The notes beneath the pieces are model-generated. The model was given only the letters and a program-made list of their open reading frames with translations. It did no database searches and had not been told where the DNA came from. DNA of 64,000 bases from Thiothrix winogradskyi. Its GTDB lineage: Bacteria > Pseudomonadota > Gammaproteobacteria > Thiotrichales > Thiotrichaceae. Shown here one piece after another: positions 8,544 to 16,997 of the stretch (position 1 is the first letter of the stretch; the number at the start of each line of letters is the position of its first letter). A program made the translations under genes and the position numbers. The stretch spans positions 2,542,001 to 2,606,000 of the forward strand of contig NZ_CP091244.1 in the NCBI RefSeq assembly GCF_021650935.1, written 5' to 3'.

Positions 8544-9628
8544 CAAACTTGCTCCCTGAGCGTAGCCGAAGGGGCGTGTGTGCCAAACAGCTTGACATCG
8601 CCTTGCCAAAAATCGGGGTGACTCAAATACCAATCCAGCGTTTTCGCCAAGCCGCTCTGGAAAGTTTCTGCTGGCACATAACCCAATTCGCTGCAAATCT
8701 TGCTGTTATCAATGGCGTAACGGCGGTCATGCCCCGGTCGGTCGGTCACGTACACAATGTGCTGATTGTGCGGTACGTGTGACGAATCAGGGAAACGCGC
8801 ATCCAGCAACGCACACAGTTCATGAATCAAACTCAGGTTTGCCTGCTCGTTATTGCCGCCGATATTGTAGGTTTCGCCGATACGTCCGGTACGAATAATC
8901 AGGTCAATGCCACGGTTATGGTCATCTACATACAACCAGTCGCGAATTTGCTGACCATCGCCATAAATCGGCACGGGTTTGCCTTGCAACAGGTTGGAAA
9001 TCGCCAGCGGAATCAACTTTTCAGGGTACTGATACGGCCCGTAATTGTTGGAGCAATTGCTGGTCGTGGTCTGCAAACCGTAGGTGTGCTGGTAGGCGCG
9101 TACTACGTGATCAGACGCGGCTTTGCTGGCGGCATACGGCGAATTCGGTGCGTATGGCGTGATTTCGGTGAATGCAGGATCGGTGGCAGACAACGTACCG
9201 TACACTTCATCCGTAGAAACGTGGTGGAAGCGGTGTACAAAACCCGGTTTCTCATCCAACCACACGGTTTTTGCCGCTTTCAACAAGCTGTGTGTGCCGT
9301 CGATATTGGTTTTCAGGAACGCATCCGGCCCGTAAATCGAGCGGTCAACGTGCGATTCGGCGGCAAAATGCACAATCGTGTCGATGGTTTCCTCGCGCAG
9401 CAATTGCTCTACCAGCGGCTGATCAAGGATGTCGCCATGCACGAAACGGAAATTGGTTTGACCTTCCAACGGTTGCAGATTTTCGTAGCGTCCGGCGTAG
9501 GTCAACGCATCCAGAATCACCAAACGGGTGTCTGGGTATTGTTGCAACCAAAAATGCACGAAATTTGTGCCGATAAAGCCTGCGCCGCCAGTGACGAGCA
9601 CGTTATGAGGTGTGTATGTCGTTGTCAT
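8543..9628 (-). CDS. rfbB: dTDP-glucose 4,6-dehydratase
   Basis: A 361-residue short-chain-dehydrogenase-type enzyme that converts dTDP-glucose to dTDP-4-keto-6-deoxyglucose, the second step to dTDP-L-rhamnose. Visible motifs are the NAD-binding GGAGFIGTNFV at residues 14-24, HVSTDEVYG with the catalytic Thr-Asp-Glu, and YAASKAASD with the Tyr-x3-Lys pair. NNYGPYQYPEKLIPL is also typical. The last residues, PSATLREQV, are encoded by a dispersed repeat and probably extend the original C-terminus. Its start overlaps the stop of rfbD by four bases. Confidence 0.96.
   Translation of the reverse strand: MTTTYTPHNVLVTGGAGFIGTNFVHFWLQQYPDTRLVILDALTYAGRYENLQPLEGQTNFRFVHGDILDQPLVEQLLREETIDTIVHFAAESHVDRSIYGPDAFLKTNIDGTHSLLKAAKTVWLDEKPGFVHRFHHVSTDEVYGTLSATDPAFTEITPYAPNSPYAASKAASDHVVRAYQHTYGLQTTTSNCSNNYGPYQYPEKLIPLAISNLLQGKPVPIYGDGQQIRDWLYVDDHNRGIDLIIRTGRIGETYNIGGNNEQANLSLIHELCALLDARFPDSSHVPHNQHIVYVTDRPGHDRRYAIDNSKICSELGYVPAETFQSGLAKTLDWYLSHPDFWQGDVKLFGTHAPSATLREQV
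8554..8573. repeat. short dispersed repeat, variant copy 3 (3' end of rfbB)
   Basis: CCCTGAGCGTAGCCGAAGGG is a variant of the repeat at 6648 and 7443. It ends with the inverted arms CCCT..GG and is translated as part of the RfbB C-terminal tail. Confidence 0.5.
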
Positions 9629-10500
9629 GCTGTTACGTTTTGTTGTTTCAATTGAGTAAGCATCTGCCGCAAGCTGGTGCGCCAGTGCGGTAGAGTGTAG
9701 CCCAGTAATGCCTCACTTGCGCGTCTATCCATCACGCTAAAGGCGGGGCGACGTGCTGGCGTTGGGTATTCGTCGGTGCGCAGTAGCTTGATGGGGATGG
9801 CTTTGTCGAGCAACCCAAGTGCCAATGCTTCTTCCTGAATAGCCACAGCGAAATCGTACCAGCTTGCCACGCCATTATCGGCGCAGTGCAAGATACCCTG
9901 CGGTTTTTGGGCGATGAATGACCACAGCGTTGCCGCGAGTGTGCCTGTCCACGTCGGTGTGCCGATTTGATCGGCGACCACGCCAAGGGAATCGCGTTCG
10001 CGCATCAGACGCAACATGGTTTTGACGAAATTATTGCCGTAAGCCGAATACAGCCATGACGTGCGCACAATAGCCGCGCTGGGGCAGGCAGATTGTACCG
10101 CTTGTTCGCCTGCCAATTTGCTCGCGCCGTAAACACCAAGTGGTTTCGCCACAGCATTCGGCAGGTACGGGGTGGATTGCAGCCCGTCAAACACAAAATC
10201 GGTCGATATTTGCAGCAAGTAATAGTCAAACAAGGCAGCTTGTGCCGCGAAGACATGCGCGGCGGCGTGGTTGATCAGGTAAGCGTTGGCACTGTCGGTT
10301 TCCGCTTTGTCGACGGCGGTATAAGCCGCACCGTTAATGACGACATCCGGGCGATATTGTTCCAGCGCATTGATGACTTGTTGCGGATCGGTAATATCCA
10401 GCGTGTCCCGATCCGTCGCAATCAGGGTGATACCCGCAGGGCAGGTGGCTTGCAATTCCGAGCCGAGTTGCCCGTGTGCGCCAGTGAGTAATATTTTCAT
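9625..10500 (-). CDS. rfbD: dTDP-4-dehydrorhamnose reductase
   Basis: A 291-residue NADPH-dependent reductase for the last step of dTDP-L-rhamnose synthesis. The N-terminus MKILLTGAHGQLGSEL is the dinucleotide-binding loop. DVVINGAAYTAVDKAE and ISTDFVFDG follow, and YGASKLAGE holds the catalytic Tyr and Lys. RTSWLYSAYGNNFVKTMLRL is the sugar-binding region. The length is normal. Four-base overlaps join it to rfbC upstream and rfbB downstream. Confidence 0.96.
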   Translation of the reverse strand: MKILLTGAHGQLGSELQATCPAGITLIATDRDTLDITDPQQVINALEQYRPDVVINGAAYTAVDKAETDSANAYLINHAAAHVFAAQAALFDYYLLQISTDFVFDGLQSTPYLPNAVAKPLGVYGASKLAGEQAVQSACPSAAIVRTSWLYSAYGNNFVKTMLRLMRERDSLGVVADQIGTPTWTGTLAATLWSFIAQKPQGILHCADNGVASWYDFAVAIQEEALALGLLDKAIPIKLLRTDEYPTPARRPAFSVMDRRASEALLGYTLPHWRTSLRQMLTQLKQQNVTA

Positions 10501-11045
10501 GCGAATTTATCTGCCTCTTGCCAGTTTTTACCCGTTTCATCTTTGGTGGAAATCGTAGGTTGTGCGCCATTGATCAACGGCCATTCGATGCCCACAGTCG
10601 GGTCATCCCAACGCAAACTACGATCGTAGGCGGGGGCGTAAAAGTCGGTGCATTTGTACAAAAAATCTGCCGATTCGCTCATGACATAAAAGCCGTGCGC
10701 AAAACCGGGCGGAACCCACAACATACGGTGGTTTTCAGCGGAAAGTTCTGCGCCTGTCCATTGTCCAAACGTTGCTGAGGATTGGCGTAAATCCACCGCG
10801 ACATCAAACACCTTACCGCTGGTAACACGCACGAGTTTGCCTTGCGGGTTTTGGATTTGGTAGTGCATTCCGCGCAAAATGCCTTGACCCGAACGGCTGT
10901 GATTGTCTTGCACGAAATTCAGCTCTAAGCCTGCATCCGCAAACGTTTTACTATTCCACGTTTCCAGAAAAAAACCGCGTGCATCGCCGAACACCTGCGG
11001 TTCGAGGATGAGTACGTCGGGAATGTTGGTGGGGATAATCTTCAT
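10497..11045 (-). CDS. rfbC: dTDP-4-dehydrorhamnose 3,5-epimerase
   Basis: A 182-residue cupin-fold epimerase. DARGFFLETWN, VQDNHSRSGQGILRGMHYQ (with the catalytic His of LRGMHYQ), KVFDVAVDLRQSSATFGQW and VPPGFAHGFYVMSE are all family signatures. It converts dTDP-4-keto-6-deoxyglucose to dTDP-4-keto-rhamnose. The gene sits between rfbA and rfbD with four-base overlaps on both sides. Length and motifs are complete. Confidence 0.96.
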   Translation of the reverse strand: MKIIPTNIPDVLILEPQVFGDARGFFLETWNSKTFADAGLELNFVQDNHSRSGQGILRGMHYQIQNPQGKLVRVTSGKVFDVAVDLRQSSATFGQWTGAELSAENHRMLWVPPGFAHGFYVMSESADFLYKCTDFYAPAYDRSLRWDDPTVGIEWPLINGAQPTISTKDETGKNWQEADKFA

Positions 11046-11926
11046 TTCAGCAATTCCGTGAGGTATACGCCGTAACCACTTTTCTTCAACGGTTCAGCGA
11101 GTTGTAATAATTGTTCGTCACCGATATAACCCATGCGCCAGGCGACTTCTTCGGGGCAGGCAATTTTCAGCCCTTGGCGTTCTTCAATGACACGGATGTA
11201 GTTGGATGCATCCAGTAAGGAGGCGTGCGTGCCGGTATCTAGCCATGCCGTGCCGCGTTTCAGCATTTCCACCTGCAATTGCCCGCGTTCCAGATACATT
11301 TGGTTGACGGTGGTGATTTCCAACTCGCCACGCGGGGAGGGGCGGACTTCACGTGCTACATCCACAATCTGATTGTCGTAGAAATACAAGCCCGTTACCG
11401 CGTAATTAGAACGGGGTTTTGTAGGCTTTTCTTCAATACTGAGTGCTTTGCCGTTAGCATCGAATTCGGCAACACCGTAGCGTTCAGGGTCTTTGACGTA
11501 GTAAGCGAAAACGGTCGCGCCAGTGGTTTGTTGCGCAACGGTTTGCAAACGGCTGGATAAACCTTCGCCGTAGTAAATGTTGTCACCCAGAATTAGCGTG
11601 GCAGGTGAATTGCCAAGGAAATCAGCACCGATGATGAAAGCTTGGGCTAAACCATCCGGTGACGGTTGTTCGGCGTATTCAATATTCAGCCCCCATTGTG
11701 CACCATCGCCCAGCAAGTGCTGGAATTGTGCGGAATCTTCGGGGGTGGTGATGATGAGAATATCGCGGATCCCGGCGAGCATTAACACGGTCAGTGGGTA
11801 ATAAATCATCGGTTTGTCGTAGACCGGCATCAGTTGTTTGCTGACAGCACGAGTGAGGGGGTAGAGGCGTGTGCCACTTCCACCAGCGAGGATAATGCCC
11901 TTGCGATGACGGTTGTTGTGTTGCAT
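11042..11926 (-). CDS. rfbA: glucose-1-phosphate thymidylyltransferase
   Basis: A 294-residue nucleotidyltransferase that makes dTDP-glucose from dTTP and glucose-1-phosphate. It has GIILAGGSGTRLYPLTR, SKQLMPVYDKPMIYYPL and LILGDNIYYG, and the product-site region ERYGVAEFDANGKALSIEEKP. It is the first gene of the polysaccharide operon, so the operon promoter must lie in the 131-base gap shared with the divergent metallo-hydrolase gene. Feedback control by dTDP-rhamnose is known for the family. Confidence 0.97.
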   Translation of the reverse strand: MQHNNRHRKGIILAGGSGTRLYPLTRAVSKQLMPVYDKPMIYYPLTVLMLAGIRDILIITTPEDSAQFQHLLGDGAQWGLNIEYAEQPSPDGLAQAFIIGADFLGNSPATLILGDNIYYGEGLSSRLQTVAQQTTGATVFAYYVKDPERYGVAEFDANGKALSIEEKPTKPRSNYAVTGLYFYDNQIVDVAREVRPSPRGELEITTVNQMYLERGQLQVEMLKRGTAWLDTGTHASLLDASNYIRVIEERQGLKIACPEEVAWRMGYIGDEQLLQLAEPLKKSGYGVYLTELLK

Positions 11927-12057
11927 GTATAAAGCCTACCAGCGTGCTGACTCAATAAAGCCGCCTATTGTAGACAAACCCACAGAAATTTCAGCTAATT
12001 CCGGTAATCGGATACACTCTAGGTTCTCAGAAAATTTAATTAGGAGGAAATTAATCT

Positions 12058-13029
12058 ATGAAACACCCCATGTTACTGTGGCTTGCTGGCATTACCTTGA
12101 CGACGTTCAGTCTGAATGCGGCAGCAGCGGAGAAAGCCATTCATCAAGGCATCGTTGATAACTACAAGGCCGAAAAGGTATCGGATCATGTCTATGTGAT
12201 TCATGGCCCTGCCGGTCAGCCTGACAAAGAGAACCAAGGTTTCATTAATAATCCCGGTTTCATTGTCGGCGATAGTGAAGTCGCGGTGGTTGACCCCGGT
12301 TCGAGTGCAGCGATTGGGCGTGCAGTATTGGCGCATATCCGCAAAGTCACGGATAAGCCAGTGACGAAGGTATTCATTACCCATATTCATGGCGATCACT
12401 GGCTCGGCAATCAGGCGTTTAAGGAAGACAATGCCGACGCCAAGTTTTATGCCAGTGCGGGCATGATTGAGGAGGCGAAGCAAGGAGCTGGTGATTCGTG
12501 GATTGAAACTATGGATACGATGACTGAAAAAGCCACAGCAGGTACTGAGCTAGTCATCCCTACCGAAGTTTTGGCACAAGATCAGGAAATCAAGGTGGGT
12601 AATGTCACGGTCAAAGCCCATTTGGTGGAAGGTAAGGCGCATACCTCCAACGAAGTCATGTTTGAAGTGGTCGAAGACAAACTCCTGTTTACGGGTGACA
12701 CCATCAGCAATGCCCGTTTAATCTTAATGGATGAAGGCAGTTTTCCCGGCAGTGTTAAAAACGCTGAGCGCATTGTTGCGATGAACTTGAGCAAAATCGT
12801 GCCGGGGCACGGTGCAACCGGCGATAACACCATCGTTACCGCTTATGGTGACTACATGAGCAAGTTGTATGCGGGTGTCAAAGAACTCCGCGACGACATG
12901 GAGGCACACGAAATGAAGCCGAAAATTGCTGAAAAGATCGTTGCTTACAAGGATTGGCATGGCATGGAGGATACCCTCGGCAAGCACATTAGCTTGGCGA
13001 TTCTGGAAGCCGAACAAGAAGACTTTTAA
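12058..13029 (+). CDS. periplasmic metallo-beta-lactamase-fold hydrolase
   Basis: A 323-residue protein with an N-terminal signal peptide (MKHPMLLWLAGITLTTFSLN, probable cleavage after the following AAAA-type stretch), so it is exported. The zinc site is HIHGDHW near residue 104, with GKAHTSN, FTGDTI and the late VPGHGATGD as further ligands. It therefore resembles the MBL-fold group that includes SoxH and quinoprotein-associated hydrolases. The substrate is not known. A very strong AGGAGG precedes the start by nine bases. It diverges from rfbA and shows no operon partner. Confidence 0.82.
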   Translation: MKHPMLLWLAGITLTTFSLNAAAAEKAIHQGIVDNYKAEKVSDHVYVIHGPAGQPDKENQGFINNPGFIVGDSEVAVVDPGSSAAIGRAVLAHIRKVTDKPVTKVFITHIHGDHWLGNQAFKEDNADAKFYASAGMIEEAKQGAGDSWIETMDTMTEKATAGTELVIPTEVLAQDQEIKVGNVTVKAHLVEGKAHTSNEVMFEVVEDKLLFTGDTISNARLILMDEGSFPGSVKNAERIVAMNLSKIVPGHGATGDNTIVTAYGDYMSKLYAGVKELRDDMEAHEMKPKIAEKIVAYKDWHGMEDTLGKHISLAILEAEQEDF

Positions 13030-13035
13030 GTTGCC

Positions 13036-13992
13036 TTACTCTTCCAGCATTTCCTGAATATCCAAACTGAAATTTTCCAGAACCGCAGCACTGTCCTCAG
13101 GGCTGCGTTTCTGGACTTCTGCATAGAAAAATCGCACGGCACTTTCTAGGCTGATGCCTTGTTGTAACAATTCCAACGTTTCCATGCCAATCTTCAGCAA
13201 ACTAATGTTTGCATCCAACGACTGCACGGTATGAATGTAGAAATCGTGTACTTCCTTACAAATCAGCTCGCTACGAATTTCCAGAAACACATCTCCCTTA
13301 TCCGGTTGCATTACCGGTGCCAGCATAATCAGTGTTGATTTTTTTGGTAGCAAAATCAGGCTGGGAAATAGGCTGGTGCTTGAAAATTCTGCCCGTGAAA
13401 AAAAGTGTAAGTGCTTGGGTTTCTGGCGGAAATGCTCCAAATACTGCTGCAAAATCTTACCGCGTACCGCACAACTATAGCGGCTGACGGGTGAGAAAAT
13501 AAAGTTCAATAGCGAATCCAGCGTATGAATATGCGTTTCTACATAGTCAGGGTGTGCGATTTGCTGAAAGCGCTGACTGTTTTGATGTGGGTTCACAAAA
13601 AAAGCGGAAGGAAACTGGCTGTAAGCAAGCATTCGCCCTTCGTTTTCAAGCTGACAAAGGTGCTGATCTGCTTGTTGATCGGTGTCAAAGTGACGCAGCC
13701 GGAACTCACTTTGGCAAAAAGTCTGAAAATGCGGCTTCAACAGCATACTGATGTCAACACCGAACAAGTGTGCATAGGCAAGCAGTTTTGGCACATCCAG
13801 CGCCGTGTCTTCACATTCGAGGCGTGAAATATCAGGTTGCAGGATTGAAAAGCCTTTTTTCATGTGTGGCTTTAAAAAGGTTTCCAACTGTGTGGCGATG
13901 CTGGACTGGCGTTGATTCATGCTTTTGCGTAAAGCAATCAGTTTTGCCCCCTCTTGTGGGATATGCCCTTCTTGATTAATTTTGTTGCACAT
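13036..13992 (-). CDS. XRE-family helix-turn-helix regulator with a large C-terminal domain
   Basis: A 318-residue protein. Residues 15-80 (KLIALRKSMNQRQSSIATQL, then ISRLECEDTALDVPKLLAYAHLFGVDISMLL) fit an XRE-type DNA-binding domain with a spacer between helices 1-2 and the recognition helix, which is longer than usual. The remaining 230 residues have no motif I recognise and end in an acidic helix (SLDIQEMLEE). It converges on the MBL-fold gene with six bases between the stops and diverges from a small lipoprotein gene, with near-identical direct repeats in the space between. It probably regulates itself and perhaps the lipoprotein, which is inference. Confidence 0.65.
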   Translation of the reverse strand: MCNKINQEGHIPQEGAKLIALRKSMNQRQSSIATQLETFLKPHMKKGFSILQPDISRLECEDTALDVPKLLAYAHLFGVDISMLLKPHFQTFCQSEFRLRHFDTDQQADQHLCQLENEGRMLAYSQFPSAFFVNPHQNSQRFQQIAHPDYVETHIHTLDSLLNFIFSPVSRYSCAVRGKILQQYLEHFRQKPKHLHFFSRAEFSSTSLFPSLILLPKKSTLIMLAPVMQPDKGDVFLEIRSELICKEVHDFYIHTVQSLDANISLLKIGMETLELLQQGISLESAVRFFYAEVQKRSPEDSAAVLENFSLDIQEMLEE

Positions 13993-14030
13993 TGTATTTG
14001 CTTATTATTAATACGGATTAGGTTGAACAC

Positions 14031-14056
14031 TATGCATTATTTTTATGCATTATGCA
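14031..14056. promoter_or_regulatory. direct repeats, candidate operator between XRE regulator and lipoprotein
   Basis: TATGCATTA occurs at 14031-14039 and 14044-14052, and TATGCA again at 14051-14056, all within the AT-rich divergent gap. A further short palindrome, AATGAACAAATTCATT, follows at about 14087-14102. Spacing and location suit an operator for the adjacent regulator, but binding is untested. Confidence 0.35.
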
Positions 14057-14169
14057 AATTCTCAATAAATCATTTCCTGAACGATAAATGAACAAATTCA
14101 TTAGTTTTTATTATTGGTTGTGGCTACTATTGATCGCGCTGATAAACAACACAATATGGAGCAAACCCC

Positions 14170-14403
14170 ATGAAATCAATGAAAACCCTTCTTTGTGCCG
14201 CTTTGTTCGCTGCCTCACTTCAGGGCTGTGTGACCTTGGCAGCGCCAGAACTCAAACAAGATGAAAAAATTCAAGTGCCTGCAGTGGCTTATCAAGAGGA
14301 TGTTGTTGAGCAAACCCCTGAACAGGTTTCTACTGAAGTGCTGGTAGAGGTGATGCGGGATGTGCTTGTCCCGATTATTACGGCTTTGATTGCCAGAGGC
14401 TAA
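14170..14403 (+). CDS. small predicted lipoprotein, function unknown
   Basis: A 77-residue protein whose first 20 residues form a lipoprotein signal with the lipobox LQGC (Cys20). The mature part is short and acidic, with a Glu/Val-rich stretch (VVEQTPEQVSTEVLVEVM) and a hydrophobic C-terminal segment (VLVPIITALIARG). I do not recognise the family. ATG 14170 is preceded by GGAG with a suitable spacing. It diverges from the XRE-type regulator gene and precedes panB by about 100 bases, with a weak stem-loop between. Confidence 0.6.
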   Translation: MKSMKTLLCAALFAASLQGCVTLAAPELKQDEKIQVPAVAYQEDVVEQTPEQVSTEVLVEVMRDVLVPIITALIARG

Positions 14404-14507
14404 TAGTTATCTTGATTATCCCGCGTGTCATCATCAGTGGCACACGGGATACGCTTGCATGATAAACTGCACCGCAACATTTTAACCGATTTTGGGAGCT
14501 ACCCCAC

Positions 14508-15314
14508 ATGAGTAAACCAACCGCCCGCGTGACTGTTACCACCCTGCGCAAGATGAAACGTGATGGTGAAAAGATCGTCATGTTGACCGCTTACGATGCC
14601 AGTTTTGCCAAGGTTTTGGATGAGCAAGGGGTCGATGTGATTCTGGTCGGGGACTCATTAGGCATGGTAATCCAAGGGCATGAAACCACCGTTCCTGTGA
14701 CGATGGATGACATGGTTTACCACACCCGTGCTGTCACTAAAATGAGCCAACGCGCTTTAGTGATCGGCGATTTACCTTTTATGAGTTACACCTCACCCGA
14801 ACTTGCCCTGCGTAATAGCGCCCGCTTGATGCAGGAAAGTGGCGCTCACATGGTGAAATTAGAAGGCGGTGCGCCGCAAGTGGCTACTGTCAGACAGCTT
14901 GCCCATCACGGCGTGCCGGTGTGTGCGCACTTGGGTTTGCAACCACAGTCGGTTCACAAACTCGGCGGCTATCGGGTGCAAGGTCGTGATGAGGCTGTTG
15001 CCAAACAAATGCTGGATGATGCCAAGGCCTTGCAGGATGCAGGGGCTGATATGCTGGTGCTGGAATGTGTCCCTGTCACGCTGGCGGCACAAATTACCCA
15101 AGCGCTGGATATTCCGACCATTGGCATTGGTGCGGGGCGTGAATGTGACGGGCAAGTGCTGGTCTTGCACGACATGCTTGGCATTTCACCGCGTGCACCG
15201 AAGTTTTCCCAAGACTTTATTGGCACAGGCGCAACCATTCCGCAAGCCGTGGCTGCGTATGTGCAGGCAGTAAAAACGGGTGCATTCCCCGCCGATCAAC
15301 ACTGTTTTTTCTAA
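14508..15314 (+). CDS. panB: 3-methyl-2-oxobutanoate hydroxymethyltransferase
   Basis: A 268-residue TIM-barrel enzyme that adds a hydroxymethyl group from methylene-tetrahydrofolate to alpha-ketoisovalerate, the first committed step of pantothenate synthesis. VMLTAYDASFAKVLDEQGVD, LVGDSLGMVIQGHETTVPV with the Mg-binding Asp, MVKLEGG, HLGLQPQSVH and IGIGAGRECDGQVLVLHDMLG are all family motifs. GGGAG precedes the ATG. It heads a panB-panC-panD run and is followed by panC after 11 bases. Confidence 0.97.
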   Translation: MSKPTARVTVTTLRKMKRDGEKIVMLTAYDASFAKVLDEQGVDVILVGDSLGMVIQGHETTVPVTMDDMVYHTRAVTKMSQRALVIGDLPFMSYTSPELALRNSARLMQESGAHMVKLEGGAPQVATVRQLAHHGVPVCAHLGLQPQSVHKLGGYRVQGRDEAVAKQMLDDAKALQDAGADMLVLECVPVTLAAQITQALDIPTIGIGAGRECDGQVLVLHDMLGISPRAPKFSQDFIGTGATIPQAVAAYVQAVKTGAFPADQHCFF

Positions 15315-15325
15315 AGAGCACCCTC

Positions 15326-16192
15326 ATGATTATTGTTCAAGCCATTGACGCCTTGCGTGAAGAACTCAAAAGCTGGCGCAAAACGGGTGAAACCATCGCT
15401 TTTGTACCCACAATGGGGAATTTGCACGCCGGGCATATTGCCTTGGTGAAACGGGCGCAGGAACTCGGCAGCAAAGTGGTGGTATCCATTTTCGTCAACC
15501 CGACCCAATTTGACCGCAAGGAAGATTTGGCGGCATACCCACGCACTCTTGCTGAAGATTGTGCCAAATTGCAAGCGGGAGGGGCGGATTTGGTGTTTAC
15601 GCCAACGCCTGCACTCATGTACCCAGGCGGCGGGCTGGCAACCAAAGTCGAAGTGCCGGGTGTCAGTGAATTATTAGAAGGTGCATCCCGTCCCGGTCAC
15701 TTCACCGGCGTTTCTACCGTGGTGTGCAAGTTGTTTCACTTAGTGCAACCGGATGTCGCGGTGTTTGGCGAGAAGGATTTTCAGCAATTGATGCTGATCC
15801 GTCAGATGGTACGTGATCTGGATATGGATATTCTTATTGAAGGTTTACCCACCGTGCGTGAGGCTGATGGTTTAGCCATGAGTTCCCGCAATGGCTATCT
15901 GACAACCGCTGAGCGTAAAATCGCGCCCGGTTTTCATTTGACCCTCGGTGAAGTGGTTGACGCGCTGCACAAAGGCAGGCAGGATTACGCTGCTTTGCAG
16001 GCAGAGGCAGCTCAGACGCTGGTGGCACTTGGATTTCGCCCCGATTATGTCGAAATCCGGCGTGCGCTGGATTTGTTGCCACCTGCGGCAAATGATACCG
16101 ATTTGGTGATATTGGGTTCGGCGTGGCTGGGTAAAGCACGTTTGATAGATAATATCCCCTTAACATTGAAAAAATTAACAGAAACATCATAA
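15326..16192 (+). CDS. panC: pantothenate synthetase
   Basis: A 288-residue ATP-dependent ligase joining pantoate and beta-alanine through a pantoyl-adenylate intermediate. It has FVPTMGNLHAGHIALVKRA (the nucleotide-binding HAGH), VSIFVNPTQF, RPGHFTGVSTVV, FGEKDFQQL and MSSRNGYL. The length is normal. With panB before it and panD after it, the whole route from ketoisovalerate and aspartate to pantothenate, apart from the ketopantoate reductase, is encoded here. Confidence 0.97.
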   Translation: MIIVQAIDALREELKSWRKTGETIAFVPTMGNLHAGHIALVKRAQELGSKVVVSIFVNPTQFDRKEDLAAYPRTLAEDCAKLQAGGADLVFTPTPALMYPGGGLATKVEVPGVSELLEGASRPGHFTGVSTVVCKLFHLVQPDVAVFGEKDFQQLMLIRQMVRDLDMDILIEGLPTVREADGLAMSSRNGYLTTAERKIAPGFHLTLGEVVDALHKGRQDYAALQAEAAQTLVALGFRPDYVEIRRALDLLPPAANDTDLVILGSAWLGKARLIDNIPLTLKKLTETS

Positions 16193-16239
16193 TAGCATTG
16201 AGCAGAGTCGCTGCTTGATTGTTACCGGAGGAATCGCTA

Positions 16240-16620
16240 ATGGAGCTGACGCTTCTCAAATCCAAACTGCACCGTGTTACCGTCACTCATGCTGAGTTGG
16301 ACTACGAGGGTTCCTGTGCGATTGACGATAATTTGTTACGTATTGGCAATATTCGTGAATATGAGCAACTGCATATTTACAATATTACCAATGGCGAACG
16401 GTTTTCCACGTATGCCATTCGTGCGGAAGCGGGGAGCGGGATTATTTCAATCAATGGTGCGGCGGCACACAAGGCAAGCACTGGGGATCTGATTATTATT
16501 TGCACGTATGCAAGTTTTGCCGAGGCGGAAGCTAATCTACATAAACCACAATTAGTGTATGTGGATAGTCAAAACCGGGTAACGCATACAGCGGGGCAAA
16601 TTGCGGTGCAAGCCGCTTAA
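16240..16620 (+). CDS. panD: aspartate 1-decarboxylase proenzyme
   Basis: A 126-residue proenzyme that makes beta-alanine from aspartate. It self-cleaves between Gly24 and Ser25 (YEG-SCAID) to form the pyruvoyl cofactor, and both residues are present. Lys9 and the YAIRAEAGSGIISINGAAAH region are also conserved. The frame is open from 16219, but ATG 16240 follows a GGAGG at a good distance and gives the standard N-terminus MELTLLKSKLHR. It is the third gene of the pan run, 47 bases after panC. Confidence 0.96.
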   Translation: MELTLLKSKLHRVTVTHAELDYEGSCAIDDNLLRIGNIREYEQLHIYNITNGERFSTYAIRAEAGSGIISINGAAAHKASTGDLIIICTYASFAEAEANLHKPQLVYVDSQNRVTHTAGQIAVQAA

Positions 16621-16650
16621 GAGTTGTATTAAAATAATACACTTCGTCGG

Positions 16651-16694
16651 GAAAAAAGAAAAACCGAGCATTTGTTGTTATTCTTATTGCTCGG
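16651..16694 (-). terminator. rho-independent terminator on the minus strand
   Basis: Read on the minus strand, CCGAGCA and TGCTCGG form a 7-bp stem with a 17-base loop, followed directly by TTTTTCTTTTTT. It lies about 300 bases beyond the stop of the Sel1-repeat gene, so it would end either that transcript or a separate minus-strand RNA. Confidence 0.6.
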
Positions 16695-16997
16695 CACACA
16701 TTGCAAAAAACGCTTTATTGTTATGATTCTCATCTGTTAAGGGTCTGCTCACCCGCGCTCAGATGGTTAAGGTAGTGGTCGGCTGTACGTACTTAACGTG
16801 CAGACCGACTGGCTTTCTCATAACAGTTCCATCGTTAGCCAAGGCTTCTTGTTGTTATTGTGCGCCCGTCATCCATGCCGTGCATCTTACGGGTTTGGGC
16901 TGAATCAGTACTTAATTCATTAATTTTATTAATCGCTATATTTTGTTGATTTATAAAAGCTATGGGGCTTAATTTAAGGTTCAGCTTTGACTGGTGT
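16695..16997 (-). ncRNA. candidate structured non-coding RNA or structured 3' UTR
   Basis: This gap between panD and the Sel1-repeat gene holds no convincing gene but several strong hairpins. The best is GTCGG..CCGAC at 16778-16809, about 12 bp with one bulge and a 7-base loop. Others are CATCTG/CAGATG (16731-16765) and CCCGT/ACGGG (16865-16893) with an inner ATGC/GCAT. On the minus strand the series ends in the terminator at 16651-16694. It could be an sRNA or the long 3' UTR of the Sel1 gene. No known RNA family was recognised. Confidence 0.35.

Noticed and set aside
8822..9655. Long plus-strand open frame (277 codons) antisense to rfbB
   Set aside because: It mirrors the codon pattern of rfbB, has no recognisable domain and no start signal.
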